This document shows positions 21,852 to 29,210 of a stretch of DNA of 45,826 nucleotides, piece by piece. The DNA is from a virus, in IMG/VR virus record IMGVR_UViG_3300022562_001035, positions 1-45,826 of that record; one strand, written 5' to 3'. Positions within the stretch are counted from its first letter, which is position 1. Each line of letters begins with the position of its first letter. The notes below the pieces were generated by a model. The model did no database searches. It was not told where the DNA came from and saw only the letters and a list, made by a program, of their open reading frames with translations. The translations under genes and the position numbers were made by a program.

Positions 21852-22003
21852 GCGCGACCCCGAAGCGAGCACCGGTCAGGCCCCGGCGGCTTCTCGCCGA
21901 ACAGAGCACGGCCTCGCGGATTATCGCGGCGGAGCGCGGCGAGCTCGCGGACGGGCCCGAGCTCTTTCTCGACCTGCCAGAGCGCGAGGAGGTACGTCGA
22001 TGA
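21848..22003 (+). CDS. 51-residue hypothetical protein
   Basis: Small protein between two ATGA overlaps. Basic N-terminus (KRAPVRPRRLLAEQSTASRI) and acidic C-terminus (ELFLDLPEREEV). Third positions are mostly G/C. Probably real by operon fit; role unknown. Confidence 0.6.
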   Translation: MSATPKRAPVRPRRLLAEQSTASRIIAAERGELADGPELFLDLPEREEVRR

Positions 22004-22266
22004 GCCGCCTTGGTTGGACGGACGAGCGCGACGCCCGACTGCGCAAGCTGTTCGGGCTGCGCATGAGGGATGAAGAGATCGCGGCGGACCTTGGCGTGAC
22101 CACCCGGGCCGTAGCGAACAGGCGCTACCGCCGGGGTCTCGTCCGGCGCCGCCTTGCCACACAACTGCGGCAGCTCACCGATGAGAAGCTGATCGAGGAA
22201 CTCGAACGCCGCGGGCTCGTGGTGACGGTCGAGCGGCTGCCCTCGGGAAACGTGCACCTGTGGTGA
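22000..22266 (+). CDS. GcrA/Myb-like HTH protein
   Basis: An 88-residue DNA-binding protein. Residues 5-46 (GWTDERDARLRKLFGLRMRD, EEIAADLGVTTRAVANRRYR) match the W-[ST]-D-E-R-[DV]-x-x-L-[RK]-x-L pattern of GcrA and SANT/Myb-like domains, where the helix after VTTRAV reads the DNA. The C-terminal half is a short coiled coil and a strand. Near the end of the early operon it may control late genes by recruiting sigma70 polymerase as GcrA does; that is inference. Confidence 0.72.
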   Translation: MSRLGWTDERDARLRKLFGLRMRDEEIAADLGVTTRAVANRRYRRGLVRRRLATQLRQLTDEKLIEELERRGLVVTVERLPSGNVHLW

Positions 22267-22436
22267 TGTCCGAGCACGAGCCCGGTTCCTGGGCCGACCG
22301 CCATCCCGAGAGCTCGATCTCGAGGGCGCTCGCGTCGATCCCCGCGCGCCTGCGCTTCACGGTCGCACCCCAGCGGCCGAGGCCCAGCGCGGCGCCCGAG
22401 CAGCTCGCCCTACCATCGGCGCGCCCGAACCGCTAG
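22266..22436 (+). CDS. 56-residue hypothetical protein
   Basis: Small ORF starting at an ATG that shares one base with the previous stop (TGATG). Third codon positions are almost all G or C. Product rich in Pro, Ala, Ser and Arg (MSEHEPGSWADRHPESSISR), probably unstructured. Its stop codon TAG is the first half of the TAGACT -10 box of the following gene. Modest confidence because of size. Confidence 0.5.
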   Translation: MSEHEPGSWADRHPESSISRALASIPARLRFTVAPQRPRPSAAPEQLALPSARPNR

Positions 22437-22445
22437 ACTCGGGCA
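22434..22445 (+). promoter_or_regulatory. TAGACT box six bases before the tail-fibre ATG
   Basis: TAGACT (22434-22439), six bases, ATG 22446: the same -10/start spacing as the leaderless promoters, but without the TGG extension. It could uncouple this virion gene from the early operon. Confidence 0.4.
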
Positions 22446-23477
22446 ATGCCCACGAAGCCCGACCCCGTCAACGACCTCCCTCCGCTCTGGGGAGGGGCGG
22501 GCAACTATTCGGCCGGGGTCTACCCGCCCACGCTTCCCTGGGGAGCTGCACACCCGCTGGCTGGCCAGCCATTACCCTGGGGCGGTCAGCCGAGGCTCAA
22601 CTCGACCGACCTTGCGAACTTTGCTGACACCGGCCTGACCCCGCAGGTCCCGACCGTCGCGAGCCAGTTCAACGAATGGATGCGGCGCGTCGGGATCTGG
22701 GCGACCGACTGGGTCGCACTCGGGACCAACGCCCCCGACGCTGACGCCCACATCATGGAGACGACCGCGGCCGGTCTCTCGCGCGCGGTAGCCTACGAGG
22801 CGACTACCGGCTACCAAAACTCCGGCCCTGCCGCAGCTGTCCTGCTCATGGGGTTCAGCGTGCCCGCCGGCGAGACCTCGAGCTTTGGTGACAACACAAC
22901 GGTTACTCTTGGCGCGAATGCCCTGATCGACGCTCCGACGACGTCCAACGTGAGGATCGGTACACTGCGACTCAAGGTCGGCGCGCCTGCCCCGACTGTC
23001 GATGGTGAGCTCGCTGCATCGACGGGCGGGACGCCTATTTTTCGGGCGAGCGGTCTCGGTCGCTATATATTCGGTGGGATCAATGGTCCGTGGCTTGGGA
23101 TCGATGCCGACCAGGTTCCGGAGACAGCTCTTGCGGCGACAACGCTGCTCACGACGTCGACCAAAACCGACGTCAACGGGCTTGTTAGGGTGCGCGTGTC
23201 CGGCGAAATGCAGAGGTCTGCTGCCGGGTCATGCATCCTCTCTCTGCAAGAAGATCAGGGAACAGCGACCTGGACCGACATCGACAACGGAGGCGTGACC
23301 ACCAAGACAATCACGACAGTTGGCACGGTCGACCCCAACGCGTGGACTGGGTTTCACATGGAGCGCACCTTTGGTGCGGGTGCGACTGATCGCTTTTTTC
23401 GGATGCGCATCACCGCGGGCGCGTCGACCGCAAAGATCCGCGATACTCACTTGACCGTCCGGCGGCTCGGGGCCTAG
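22446..23477 (+). CDS. Probable tail fibre / receptor-binding protein
   Basis: A 343-residue protein, beta-rich, with Gly/Thr/Ser/Asn-rich strands typical of phage fibres (GETSSFGDNTTVTLGANALI, TATWTDIDNGGVTTKTITTV). The Pro/Gly/Trp-rich N-terminus (PPLWGGAGNYSAGVYPPTLP) could attach to the baseplate, and the C-terminal about 120 residues read like a sandwich domain (LVRVRVSGEMQRSAAGSCIL). It is the only virion-like gene on the plus strand, after the early block, and convergent with the lipoprotein gene. Parts are less GC-rich than neighbours, in line with horizontal exchange of receptor-binding genes. Identification is by composition and place. Confidence 0.55.
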   Translation: MPTKPDPVNDLPPLWGGAGNYSAGVYPPTLPWGAAHPLAGQPLPWGGQPRLNSTDLANFADTGLTPQVPTVASQFNEWMRRVGIWATDWVALGTNAPDADAHIMETTAAGLSRAVAYEATTGYQNSGPAAAVLLMGFSVPAGETSSFGDNTTVTLGANALIDAPTTSNVRIGTLRLKVGAPAPTVDGELAASTGGTPIFRASGLGRYIFGGINGPWLGIDADQVPETALAATTLLTTSTKTDVNGLVRVRVSGEMQRSAAGSCILSLQEDQGTATWTDIDNGGVTTKTITTVGTVDPNAWTGFHMERTFGAGATDRFFRMRITAGASTAKIRDTHLTVRRLGA

Positions 23478-23884
23478 ACCGCCCAGGCGCACACGCCTAG
23501 ATCTGTGCAGACCGTGTCGCCGGGACAGGGCTCCGGGTCACAGGGGGGCAGATCGGCGGGGTAGCAGATCGACCAGTGTGTTCCGTCGGCGTCCACCCCT
23601 TCGCTGCATGAGCCCACCACGCAAGCCCCCAGCGGTCCGCACGGGCAGCCGGGATCGCCAGGCGGACACGGCCAGCACTCCTCGGCGAGAACGCACGTGA
23701 GCCCGTCTTCGCAGGTTCCCTGAGAACAGGGGCAACCCTCGCCCTCACACGGCTCAAGCACGTCCAGCTCGACGTCTTCGGTCGAGGCTTGCCCATCCAT
23801 CGATTCGCCGTCGTCGGGAGCGCTAACCAGTGCAGGTCCACATCCCGCCATGACGGCCAGCGTGAGCACAAGCCACCGTATCAC
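23474..23884 (-). CDS. Cys-rich lipoprotein (host-like)
   Basis: A 136-residue lipoprotein. I start it at GTG 23884, which overlaps the previous stop (GTGA) and gives VIRWLVLTLAVMAGC with a lipobox at Cys 15; ATG 23899 is an alternative. The mature part has about 20 Cys in repeated short loops (CEGEGCPCSQGTCEDGLTC, CPPGDPGCPCGPLGACVVG, CPGDTVCTDLGVC). Such repeats are frequent in secreted lipoproteins of Myxococcota. Its stop shares the palindrome CTAG (23474-23477) with the convergent fibre gene. Possible roles: outer-membrane decoration, superinfection exclusion, or part of lysis. Confidence 0.7.
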   Translation of the reverse strand: MIRWLVLTLAVMAGCGPALVSAPDDGESMDGQASTEDVELDVLEPCEGEGCPCSQGTCEDGLTCVLAEECWPCPPGDPGCPCGPLGACVVGSCSEGVDADGTHWSICYPADLPPCDPEPCPGDTVCTDLGVCAWAV

Positions 23885-24078
23885 TTCGGCTCCCTGCATT
23901 GCGCGAGCTCGGACTCGAGGTTCTTGATCTTCTCGATCTCGGCCTCGCACGCCTGGCCGCCTGTCTCGCCGTCTGCGGGACCTGGGTCGCTGGAGTCGTC
24001 GGGAGCGCGGGGGCTGCCGCATGTCCCAGCGGACAGGAAAAGCACGAGCCCCAGGAGTGGAAATGTGGTCTTGGTCAT
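23881..24078 (-). CDS. Small lipoprotein, possible outer-membrane spanin
   Basis: A 65-residue protein with a signal sequence and lipobox (LGLVLFLSAGTC, Cys about 20), a Pro/Asp-rich linker and a short terminal helix (CEAEIEKIKNLESELAQC) bounded by Cys. This matches the small lipoprotein partner of two-component spanins (o-spanin), which links to an inner-membrane coiled-coil partner. ATGA overlap with the upstream membrane protein and GTGA overlap with the next lipoprotein. Role is inference from architecture. Confidence 0.6.
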   Translation of the reverse strand: MTKTTFPLLGLVLFLSAGTCGSPRAPDDSSDPGPADGETGGQACEAEIEKIKNLESELAQCREPK

Positions 24079-24239
24079 TGAGCTTGCTCCGTCCCGTCGA
24101 GAAACGGGTGGGTGAGGGCGACTTGGGCCGCGATGGAAAGCAGAAGCACGACAGCACCGAGCACCAGCGCGATGAAGCCGAGGCGCTCGGCTTTGTGCCC
24201 TTCGAGGCGGGCGATCATGGTTTGGCTTGCAGTCGTCAC
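24075..24239 (-). CDS. 54-residue single-span membrane protein
   Basis: From GTG 24239 (overlapping the previous stop, GTGA): a charged N-terminal helix (MIARLEGHKAERLG) then one strong membrane span (FIALVLGAVVLLLSIAAQVA). This fits a small holin-like or accessory lysis protein. Four-base overlaps at both ends tie it to the cassette 24478-23474. Confidence 0.6.
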   Translation of the reverse strand: MTTASQTMIARLEGHKAERLGFIALVLGAVVLLLSIAAQVALTHPFLDGTEQAQ

Positions 24240-24478
24240 TTTGTTTTTCGGCCCTTCTGCATCGTCTCGAGGATCAGGACCCGATCCGAGATCTGCGAGA
24301 TCGCCGCGGCGTTGGCCTTGCGCTCGGCCTTGCACTCGTCGTCGTGCCGATCGATCTTGTCCTTGTTCACATCGTCCGCAGCCTTGTGCGCCCGAACAAG
24401 CGTCGCGGCTCCCCAGACCATCGCCACGATCCCCGCGATCCCGGTGAGCGGGATGACTATCTCGGTGATCGGGGTCAT
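24236..24478 (-). CDS. Membrane protein with coiled coil (i-spanin or holin candidate)
   Basis: An 80-residue protein with an N-terminal membrane span (IVIPLTGIAGIVAMVWGAAT) followed by a charged coiled coil (DDVNKDKIDRHDDECKAERK, SQISDRVLILETMQKG). A single N-terminal span plus periplasmic coiled coil is the layout of inner-membrane spanins; short holins with charged tails look similar. Directly followed by a second membrane protein and two lipoproteins, so this is the likely lysis cassette. Confidence 0.6.
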   Translation of the reverse strand: MTPITEIVIPLTGIAGIVAMVWGAATLVRAHKAADDVNKDKIDRHDDECKAERKANAAAISQISDRVLILETMQKGRKTK

Positions 24479-24548
24479 GGGCGGGGCGGTTCACTGAGTG
24501 TAAACCGTCATGTACCTGACGAGCAAAGTCAAGCGCCTAACCCGCGAG

Positions 24549-25286
24549 CTAACCGATAGAGATCGAGTAGCCCCACGGCGCGACCACAGACGCGTCCACC
24601 GCACCGTAGGCCGAGGACCAGCTCGAGGCCCACGCCTGGGGCGTCGTCCAGTCCCATCCGGGGAGCTCCGGCGGAGACAGCAGGATGCAGGCCCCGATCC
24701 CCGCCCCGGCGACCGAAACCTCCAGGAGCGACACGAGGAGGTCGAGCAGGTCCATCGAGATCGCGATGTTGACGATCCAGCAAAAGGCCCGGGGATAGTT
24801 CGGCGCGTAGGACACCGACCCCTCCCCCAGCAAGATTTTCGCGGGCCGCATGACCGCGTCGATCCCAGCGTCGCCGATCAGGGATGCACCTCGAGCGCGG
24901 ATCGACTGCCGGTAGATCCCGTCTCCGAGACCGTTGCGCATGAGGCCAACAAGCGCGCCGATCTCATCGATCGTGACGCCAGTCGCCGTCGATAGCCAGC
25001 GGAGTTGATCGATCTGATACTGCTCCTCCGTCACCTGGTTGAGAATCGCCCCGATGATCTCGGCGAGGCCCGGCGTCTCGCCGTCGTCCTGCGAGAGCCA
25101 GCTCGGATCTTGTTGCCATTGCCAGTAGATCCGCTTGCGAACCGTCCCCGTGCCATCGAGGTCACCAACCGGGATCGGTCGCGGCTCGAGGTTTGGATCC
25201 CAACACAGCAAGACCTGCGCGTTGGCGGGCTGGAGGATCTGGGGAGTGGCGAACAGGCCGCCAGCGGGTTCGAGGTCGACAGTCAT
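24549..25286 (-). CDS. Baseplate/tail protein, DUF2612 type (gpI-like)
   Basis: A 245-residue protein directly after baseplate J (ATGA overlap), where contractile-tail phages carry the gpI/DUF2612 protein that bridges J and fibres. Typical content: YWQWQQDPSWLSQDDGETPG, LRWLSTATGVTIDEIGALVG (the T-G-x-x-L-D-x-x-G-x-L-V-G pattern) and IRARGASLIGDAG. The C-terminus is Ala/Ser/Trp-rich. A 70-base gap without genes follows before the lysis cassette. Confidence 0.72.
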   Translation of the reverse strand: MTVDLEPAGGLFATPQILQPANAQVLLCWDPNLEPRPIPVGDLDGTGTVRKRIYWQWQQDPSWLSQDDGETPGLAEIIGAILNQVTEEQYQIDQLRWLSTATGVTIDEIGALVGLMRNGLGDGIYRQSIRARGASLIGDAGIDAVMRPAKILLGEGSVSYAPNYPRAFCWIVNIAISMDLLDLLVSLLEVSVAGAGIGACILLSPPELPGWDWTTPQAWASSWSSAYGAVDASVVAPWGYSISIG

Positions 25287-26824
25287 ACAAACTGGATCGT
25301 CACCGCGATCCGCGACGCGTCGACGCGAATGATCTGGCGGTCATCTGCAAACTGGTCGACGTTGGTGAGGGTTGGAGGATCGCCGGGGTTGGCGGTCACG
25401 TCGCTGGTGATCGAGACCAGGGCCGCGGCGTTGTTGGTCGCAAGGTTGATCGGCGTCAGGGTCGTGGTGCGAAGCCAGTCCTTGCCGATCTTTAGGACCG
25501 CGCTCACGTCCGTGTAGGTGGTAGAACTAGATTGAATGACCCCAGCGTTGAAATAGGTGGAGATCGCCGTCTTGACGGCGGTCTCGATGTCGCCCGTTGG
25601 GAAGTTCTCCCCGGCCGTGATCGTGACACCGAGGTGAAGATAGAGCTCCTCGACGTCGGTAGCGAACACCTCGATGACTTCGCCGTCGATGGTCGTGCCC
25701 AGCCCGAAGCTGCGCAGGCCGTAGGGCTCGACGCCGGCCGGGATCTGGCGAGCGATCGCGTTGGCGATCGAGGTGTCGCTCGCCGGGTTCTGCTGGGTCT
25801 TCAGGATGATATTTTCGACAGAGCCGATCGGCCTTCCGAAGCTGTCGACAGGGCTAACCGTCCTGTTGCTGCGAACGAGGTTCTCCTCGATCCCGTTGAT
25901 CTTGGCCACGCTGTCCTGCATGCCTCCGTCGGTGCGCGCGGAGTTGGCAAACAGCATCTGGAGGTGGCGGGCCTTGAGCGCGTCGTCGGATTCTCGAGAT
26001 TGACCGATCTGCGCGTCCTGGTCATTGATCACGCCCTGCACGCCTGCAATCGGGTTGGCGAGCGTCCGCAAGGTTCCCGCGACCGCTGGCAATGGCCCGA
26101 TCTCTAGCGCGGTGACGCTCACCCGTGTGGCCTCCGTCGTGTCGATCACGGTCCCGACCGCGCCGACATCGAAAACCGTGTGATTGCCAGGGCCCCCGAC
26201 GATCTGGACGATGATCAGGGCGTTGCCATCGACATCCACGCCACCGAGCGACGCGGTCGCAAACCCGTCGAGGTTGATCTCGGCCGCGAGGCCCGAAGCG
26301 ATGTCCTCGACGTCGTCGGAGACCAACGCCGTGTAGTCCGACGGGACCTCGGCGTTGACCTGCGCGAGGTACTGCACACCGTCCTGGGCTTCGAGGATTC
26401 GGACGATCCAGTAGTCCGAATTGTCATCGGCGCCGATCGCCCCCGCCGCGTCGGTGGCGAAGCGGTTGGCCGACTGGTCGGCGGTGATGACGACGGTGGA
26501 GGCCGGGATAGGCGTTGCCGGTGTCCCATAAAAAACGGTCGTCGCGGTCGAGAACGTCGCCGGGTCTCGCTGTTTGGCAAACAGGTCGAGGATCCGGTCG
26601 AGGCTCACACCGGTGGCGGAGCGAAAAAAGCTGTTGGCCCAGAGTTGCGTGTCGACGTCGAAAGCCAGCATCAGCGACATCGCGATCAAGCTGATCTCCA
26701 GTCCGTCTGGCGTGTTTGGATCAGTGTCCGCGTTGTCGCCGTAGGCCTGTTTCCACAGTTGCACGATCCCGGCGCGGATCTCGGCGAAGGTGATCGGGTC
26801 CCAGCCCGTCGAGCTCAGGGGCAT
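25283..26824 (-). CDS. Baseplate J-like protein
   Basis: Baseplate wedge component of the contractile tail. The 513-residue protein shows family features: N-terminal EIRAGIVQLWKQAYGDNADT (initial trimming segment), DGLEISLIAMSLMLAFDVDT, then NSFFRSATGVSLDRILDLFA (the A-T-G-x-x-L-D-R-x-x region), DEALKARH-like SDDALKARHLQMLFANSART and NRTVSPVDSFGRPIGSVENI. Length is usual. It lies between the gp25-like and DUF2612 genes, the standard order. Confidence 0.88.
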   Translation of the reverse strand: MPLSSTGWDPITFAEIRAGIVQLWKQAYGDNADTDPNTPDGLEISLIAMSLMLAFDVDTQLWANSFFRSATGVSLDRILDLFAKQRDPATFSTATTVFYGTPATPIPASTVVITADQSANRFATDAAGAIGADDNSDYWIVRILEAQDGVQYLAQVNAEVPSDYTALVSDDVEDIASGLAAEINLDGFATASLGGVDVDGNALIIVQIVGGPGNHTVFDVGAVGTVIDTTEATRVSVTALEIGPLPAVAGTLRTLANPIAGVQGVINDQDAQIGQSRESDDALKARHLQMLFANSARTDGGMQDSVAKINGIEENLVRSNRTVSPVDSFGRPIGSVENIILKTQQNPASDTSIANAIARQIPAGVEPYGLRSFGLGTTIDGEVIEVFATDVEELYLHLGVTITAGENFPTGDIETAVKTAISTYFNAGVIQSSSTTYTDVSAVLKIGKDWLRTTTLTPINLATNNAAALVSITSDVTANPGDPPTLTNVDQFADDRQIIRVDASRIAVTIQFV

Positions 26825-26834
26825 GTCAGACTCC

Positions 26835-27209
26835 TCATGCTGTGATCTCCGTTCGGCCCTCGATCCGCTGCGCCTCGCGCAGGGCGGACAGGCTTGCCGT
26901 TCCCGCCCAAGTCACCTCGAGCAGGTCGCCGTCGAGCAGTGTCGCGTCGATTTCGTCGACGGTTTGCATCCCCGGCTGCGAGAGGATGCGGCGCGCGAGC
27001 TCGCCGAGGATCAGCGACTCGGGCGTGCCCTTGCGCAGGATCAGCTCGAGCCACCGGGTCCCGTCGGCGAGGTTCCATGGGTCTTCGCCGGCGAGCTTCT
27101 TGAGGCGCACGTCGACGCCTTGGGCGATCTCCTGCGCCCCCTCGACGCGAAGGAAGCTCGACCCGCGGACCAGGCGGTTGGTCGTCGGGTCGATTCGCTT
27201 GACGCTCAT
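26835..27209 (-). CDS. Baseplate wedge protein, gp25/DUF2634-like
   Basis: A 124-residue protein from ATG 27209 (overlap with the spike stop). Pattern EGAQEIAQGVDVRLKKLAGE, DPWNLADGTRWLELILRKGT, then LARRILSQPGMQTVDEIDAT and DLLEVTWAG fits DUF2634/gp25 sheath initiators: the 'Q-x-x-x-x-x-L-x-x-x-G-E-x-x-x-x-x-x-G' core, then the P-G-V/M-x-x-V-x-x-I strand. It nucleates the sheath on the baseplate. Confidence 0.82.
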   Translation of the reverse strand: MSVKRIDPTTNRLVRGSSFLRVEGAQEIAQGVDVRLKKLAGEDPWNLADGTRWLELILRKGTPESLILGELARRILSQPGMQTVDEIDATLLDGDLLEVTWAGTASLSALREAQRIEGRTEITA

Positions 27210-27901
27210 GTGCTTGTGACCTCCGTCGAGGTCGCCTTGACGTCGCCGACCGGGGTCACGCCGAGCACCCACGGGTTGGGGACCGCACCGCCGGTGAAGG
27301 TGGCGATCGCGTTGCCCCAGGCGACGAGAGCGGCGGCGGCGACCACGTCGTCGGTGTCTCGGGCCACGGGGAGAGTCGGGCTTAGGCTGGAGCCGAGGCG
27401 CACGTCGCTCGACTGGATCCGGACCTGGCCGGTGTCCATCAAAACGATCGTCGAGCTCCCGTCGTTCATCCCGACGCGGACGGCCTCGCCGGCGCCCAGC
27501 GGGTCGGGCCGCCGACCGTCGCTCACCTGAGCGGGCTTGGCGACGGCGTAGCCAGCCTGGCGGCCGCCGATCGAGACGTCATCGACGATCCCGCCGGCGA
27601 GCAGCCAGGGGCGCCAGTTGCGATCCATGCACTCCACGAGGACCTCGTCGCCCGGGACGAGCTTGCCGACGATCGAGACGCCCCCCCACGATGGCCACTT
27701 GACCGGGATCTCGACGATCTCAGGTGTGGTCTGCTGGCCGTTGCTCGCGCGGATCCTGATCGCGGGCTGGACTTCCGCGCGAAAGGTCTGCGCGTTGTAC
27801 TTCACGACGATCGCCGGAAATGACCGCTGAACGCGGTCGAGCACGGCGAGGATCTGCTGGTCGGTCACCTCGTAGCGACCTGGGTTCTCGCGGTCAGCCA
27901 T
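27206..27901 (-). CDS. Baseplate spike, Gp138 N-terminal-domain type
   Basis: Membrane-puncturing spike protein of 231 residues. The N-terminal OB-like domain has AIVVKYNAQTFRAEVQPAIR and EIPVKWPSWGGVSIVGKLVP, then GDEVLVECMDRNWRPWLLAG, matching the Gp138 N-terminal domain (P-V-x-x-P-x-x-G-G-x-S / G-D-E-x-L-V). The C-terminal part is likely the beta-helix spike and tip. ATG 27901 is 3 bases after the hub stop. No lysozyme domain is attached. Confidence 0.82.
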   Translation of the reverse strand: MADRENPGRYEVTDQQILAVLDRVQRSFPAIVVKYNAQTFRAEVQPAIRIRASNGQQTTPEIVEIPVKWPSWGGVSIVGKLVPGDEVLVECMDRNWRPWLLAGGIVDDVSIGGRQAGYAVAKPAQVSDGRRPDPLGAGEAVRVGMNDGSSTIVLMDTGQVRIQSSDVRLGSSLSPTLPVARDTDDVVAAAALVAWGNAIATFTGGAVPNPWVLGVTPVGDVKATSTEVTST

Positions 27902-27903
27902 GG

Positions 27904-28911
27904 TCAGAGAAAGCCTACCACGCCCAGGGGCGTGCACGTTGCGATGGTCCTGCACACGGCCGTCGACCCCCGGTTCTGGCCGACGTGCTCGACGGAGGTC
28001 ACGAAGTAGTCGCCGCCCAGTTCGCCGGACCGGATCCGCAGCAGGCGGTTGGGGCGGACGTCGGGCGAGAGCAGCATGGGGCAGACAACCTGGTTGTCCT
28101 CGGTCCGCTCGGGCTTGTCGATCAGCAAGCGCGCGTTGGGCTCGAGGCTGGCGCTGACCTCGATCGCTGGCTCGGCGAGCGGCTGGCCCCTGGAGGTCAG
28201 GTAGACCGCGCCGTCGTCCCACCACCACTGGGTCCGGGTCAAGCCGGTGAGGGCGTCGAGGATGTCGGTCGCGTAGATGTTCGTCGCGTCATAGCCGCCG
28301 CGGAACGTGTAGCGAGCAAGCTCGGGCGGGATCGCCGTCGCCAGCTCGGCGACCATGACCCGCCGGATCAAGTAGTCCAGCACCTCGGTCGCCGCGACGT
28401 CGCTGGCCCAGAACTTGTTGGCGATCGCAGACGTGGCCTGGATCACCCCGTCGCTGCCCTGGCCGACGGTGACCCAGGTGTGCCCGCTGACTCGCCGGGA
28501 GCGGGCGAAAGCGAGCGTCCCGTCGAACAGCTTGGCCGTCGTCGAACTGCCCGAGTAGCGCGCGCTGATCCGCAGGGTCCCGAACCCCGTCCCCGCACTG
28601 ACGCTGGTCTGTCCGCCGAGGTCGGCCCCGGTCACCAGGCGACCGTCGAGAAAGTCGAACTCGTCGGCAAAATCGATGATCCGCCGCGTCTCGCCCGCGA
28701 TCGTCGTCCGGCTCGACTTGGCGAGGTTGTACATGACCACGGTCGCCTCGGCTGGCTGGCTGCCCCCGATCCCCTTGCGGACGCGCCAGTCGATCCGGCC
28801 CTGGACGACGCCGGGGGTCACGTCGGGGTTGACGGTGATCCCGTCCGTGAAGGGCGGGACGATCTCGACCTGCGCGACCACGCCGAATTGCTGCGAGCGG
28901 GTGGACGTCAC
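27904..28911 (-). CDS. Baseplate hub protein (gpD / Mu gp44-like)
   Basis: A 335-residue baseplate hub that caps the tube and holds the spike. Typical features: RIDWRVRKGIGGSQPAEATV with VVMYNLAKSSRTTI (the 'N-x-A-x-[IV]-x-[IV]-Y-N-L' signature), a GDSG-like middle, and a late-control-type domain ending RNRLLRIRSGELGGDYFVTS then VEHVGQNRG. GTG start with AGGAG about 10 bases upstream on the minus strand. Confidence 0.8.
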   Translation of the reverse strand: MTSTRSQQFGVVAQVEIVPPFTDGITVNPDVTPGVVQGRIDWRVRKGIGGSQPAEATVVMYNLAKSSRTTIAGETRRIIDFADEFDFLDGRLVTGADLGGQTSVSAGTGFGTLRISARYSGSSTTAKLFDGTLAFARSRRVSGHTWVTVGQGSDGVIQATSAIANKFWASDVAATEVLDYLIRRVMVAELATAIPPELARYTFRGGYDATNIYATDILDALTGLTRTQWWWDDGAVYLTSRGQPLAEPAIEVSASLEPNARLLIDKPERTEDNQVVCPMLLSPDVRPNRLLRIRSGELGGDYFVTSVEHVGQNRGSTAVCRTIATCTPLGVVGFL

Positions 28912-29156
28912 GGCGGGGGGCTCCTATGCTGGGAGGCATGCACCCGCTGATGATTCCGCCGCGGATTGCGTCGCGCCCAATCTCCTCCCGCGACGAGTAT
29001 GAGATGTGGCGGGCGCGGATGGTCGGCCAGGGCATCACACTGATTCATGGTGTCCCATATGCCGTTGACCGTGTAACCGTCGGCTACCACTCGGATGGGA
29101 GCATCCACGGTGAGGCTCGCTTCACCGAGCTCCGGCTCATACATCCCCTCGTTCAC
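28908..29156 (-). CDS. Small ORF between plug and hub (alternative to 28938-29210 plus)
   Basis: An 82-codon frame that overlaps both neighbours by 4 bases (GTGA at each end), so it fits the operon. Its first half looks natural (EPELGEASLTVDAPIRVVAD), but the second half is His/Arg/Pro-rich with poor codon usage (third-position G/C about 70% versus 78% on the opposite strand). Either this or the plus-strand ORF could be the true gene. Confidence 0.35.
   Translation of the reverse strand: MNEGMYEPELGEASLTVDAPIRVVADGYTVNGIWDTMNQCDALADHPRPPHLILVAGGDWARRNPRRNHQRVHASQHRSPPP
28925..28937 (+). promoter_or_regulatory. TATGCT box seven bases before the plus-strand ATG 28938
   Basis: TGGACG (28902-28907), 17 bases, TATGCT (28925-28930), seven bases, ATG. 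Similar geometry to the other leaderless starts, without the TGG extension. Confidence 0.35.
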
Positions 29157-29210
29157 AGCAACGCCCTCTCAGACCCGTCCAGCAACGCCACGAGCGACGC
29201 CGGCCGGTAG
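28938..29210 (+). CDS. Plus-strand small protein inside the baseplate operon
   Basis: A 90-residue ORF opposite to the late genes, between hub and plug, overlapping the end of plug by 58 bases. The product looks natural (RDEYEMWRARMVGQGITLIH, then VPYAVDRVTVGYHSDGSIHG); third positions are about 78% G/C. A promoter-like TGGACG/TATGCT pair ends seven bases before ATG. If real it is an independently expressed accessory ('moron'-like) gene. Competes with the minus ORF 28908-29156. Confidence 0.45.
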   Translation: MHPLMIPPRIASRPISSRDEYEMWRARMVGQGITLIHGVPYAVDRVTVGYHSDGSIHGEARFTELRLIHPLVHSNALSDPSSNATSDAGR

